Below are positions 62,601 through 64,000 of a stretch of DNA of 64,000 bases, piece after piece. The stretch is from Cucumis sativus (taxonomy: Eukaryota > Streptophyta > Magnoliopsida > Cucurbitales > Cucurbitaceae): contig NC_026660.2 in NCBI RefSeq assembly GCF_000004075.3, positions 23,067,498-23,131,497 on the forward strand. Reading direction: 5' to 3'. Numbering within the stretch: the stretch's first letter is position 1; every line of letters begins with the position of its first letter. The position numbers and the translations under genes were made by a program. Under the pieces are notes generated by a model. That model was not told the origin of the DNA, ran no database searches, and saw only the letters and a list, made by a program, of their open reading frames with translations.

Positions 62601-63248
62601 GTGTTATATACTTAATTAATTTGAATTTAATTGCTAAATTTGCAACTATCAAAGTCAAAATTTGATAGATGTGAAAATGGTTATAGATCGGAACAATGTA
62701 TAATAAACAAATAGAAAAAAAAAATGCAAGAATTGAACTTACAATCAAATGATTATAAGAGCGAGAGTACAACCACTGTAACCATATTTTGTTTAAAATA
62801 AAATATTATTTAATGTATATTATAATATAATATTTCAAAATTAATATTAAAATATAAAATCTGATCCTGTGAGAGAACATGTGTTCCCGCTGGCCCTTAC
62901 ATAAATCCACCAGCGCGTGAAGACAACTCACATAATACATAGCCATGACAATTTTTTCTTTTCGAACAAGACGGTTTGAGCAATTTTAAGGATAAGACTA
63001 AAGTTTATAGCAACATTTTAAAATGTTATAAATATAGTAGGATCTATCAAGTATCAACCATGAACCATGAATCTCTATTGCTAATAAATTTAGTTATATT
63101 TATAATTTTTTTAAAAAATATTATTATACATTTTTGAATGTTCCTAATATTGTTTTTGTATTGGGTTAATACAATAAAATTAGAATAAAATTTATTATTG
63201 GAAATTAATATTTATGAAGATAAATTTACATGAGTAATGGTAGGGATA

Positions 63249-63264
63249 TATGATATATGATATA

Positions 63265-63298
<34 letters not shown>
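63249..63298. repeat. ATATATG/AT microsatellite
   Basis: Three 'gatatat' units lead into a pure (AT)n run. Confidence 0.9.
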
Positions 63299-63306
<8 letters not shown>

Positions 63307-63337
63307 AATGCTAACGATTTAATTATATAATTTGTAG

Positions 63338-63559
63338 TTAAGAATAGTAAGAGAACAAAATAAAGGGAAAGAGAAGAGATAAGACATGGGAGCTCATGTC
63401 GGTATACCTTTTTGATAGAATGGGCGATGAAGAGGTGGTTTGAGCATAGATTGTGAGGGAGTGAGCAACGTCATTTGCTCCAAGACAAATCAAGTAAATC
63501 TCCTTTACACAACTCATCACATAACTTCTAGTATCTGTCATATTACAAGTTTGATTCAT
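63338..63559 (-). pseudogene. possible GDSL esterase/lipase exon remnant
   Basis: The frame contains EIYLICLGANDVAHSL followed by KRYTDM. This resembles the G-x-N-D block of plant GDSL (SGNH) lipases and the downstream YTD region. A splice-acceptor-like ATGACAG lies before the best-conserved part. No catalytic-Ser block or other exon is visible within the window to its left; upstream exons, if any, would lie near or beyond the right edge. It could be a lone relic or part of a gene. The match is short, so this is tentative. Confidence 0.35.
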
Positions 63560-64000
63560 AGATCTTTTTTACTTTAGAAAATATGTAATGCAATCATGTT
63601 ATCTTCATACATGTAATTGTACTTGAATTTTTTTTTTAAAGAAGTGTTTTAGAGTAATAAGTTATTTATTAATGTTTGAATTATAATAATACGTGTTTAA
63701 GAGATAAACTATTTTAATTTGAAAAAAATAGTACAGGATAAAAGACAATAAAAAAATTATAAATGTAGAATAGTAAATACTAAAATAAGGATTTTAAAAC
63801 AATGCTTAACTCTAACAAATTGTGGATTGCAAAGTAGTATTTATTGTAGCTGGAAAAGATTATTATTATCTAGTCTTAGGATAGTTCTTGTCCAAAATTA
63901 TCACTAAACTTGTTGTATGATAATTTTGTTTTATTTTTCTATGGAATAGATTCCTAGTAGAAAGAAGTTAAACATTTTTAAAATTAGAGTCAAGTATGAG

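Larger units (their letters stand above)
61326..63337. other. H2B 3' region and repeat-bearing intergenic DNA
   Basis: After the H2B 3' untranslated region the sequence is AT-rich. It includes the palindromic repeat at 62450-62600 and an AT microsatellite at 63249-63298. A short GC-richer stretch with TGGGCC and GGCCCAGCGGCC lies at 62284-62355; it has no gene attached that I can see. Confidence 0.5.

Noticed and set aside
1..64000. CRISPR arrays, operons, tRNA or rRNA genes
   Set aside because: The DNA is plant nuclear. Tandem repeats here have no regular repeat-spacer pattern, and the tRNA-like boxes belong to SINEs and do not fold into a tRNA.

Overview
This window is plant nuclear DNA. 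It is AT-rich, its genes have many GT-AG introns, and it carries an intronless plant-type histone H2B, an alpha-expansin, a thaumatin-like protein and a nodulin/glutamine-synthetase fusion gene. It is a dicot; a cucurbit is my guess from the general look of the repeats, not something I can prove here.

Layout. Positions 1-9.1 kb hold no gene I can support. At 9.35-17.10 kb (+) is a 12-exon WDR3/Utp12 gene (small-subunit processome), whose intron 4 carries two tiny LTR elements (TRIMs) in opposite orientation. Converging on it, 31.40-19.07 kb (-), is an 18-exon NodGS/fluG-like gene (amidohydrolase plus glutamine-synthetase-like halves, 841 aa). One of its introns is a clear U12-type AT-AC intron, and other introns hold a LINE remnant and a tRNA-derived SINE that was itself split by a small insertion. 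From 33.2 to about 53.9 kb lies a tandem segmental duplication: flanking block, then a GS-only paralogue, then an expansin. Both GS-only genes (454 and 447 aa, minus strand) keep every splice junction of the NodGS GS half but lack the amidohydrolase half and start at a new shared Met-Asp-Leu-Ser-Asn-Asn leader. The first unit's expansin is cut off in exon 1 by the duplication junction; the second unit's expansin is intact (280 aa). Then come a thaumatin-like (PR-5) gene at 57.08-58.48 kb, histone H2B at 60.91-61.33 kb, and a possible GDSL-lipase remnant near 63.4 kb.

The genes do not form a pathway. WDR3 and H2B are housekeeping genes (ribosome assembly, chromatin); expansin and the thaumatin-like protein are secreted wall/defence proteins; the NodGS cluster is the part with evolutionary interest. 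It shows a fusion gene giving rise to tandem GS-only genes, plus a decayed extra fragment containing one exon and its intron. All exon coordinates were derived by reading frame, splice dinucleotides and phase by hand; no database search was available.
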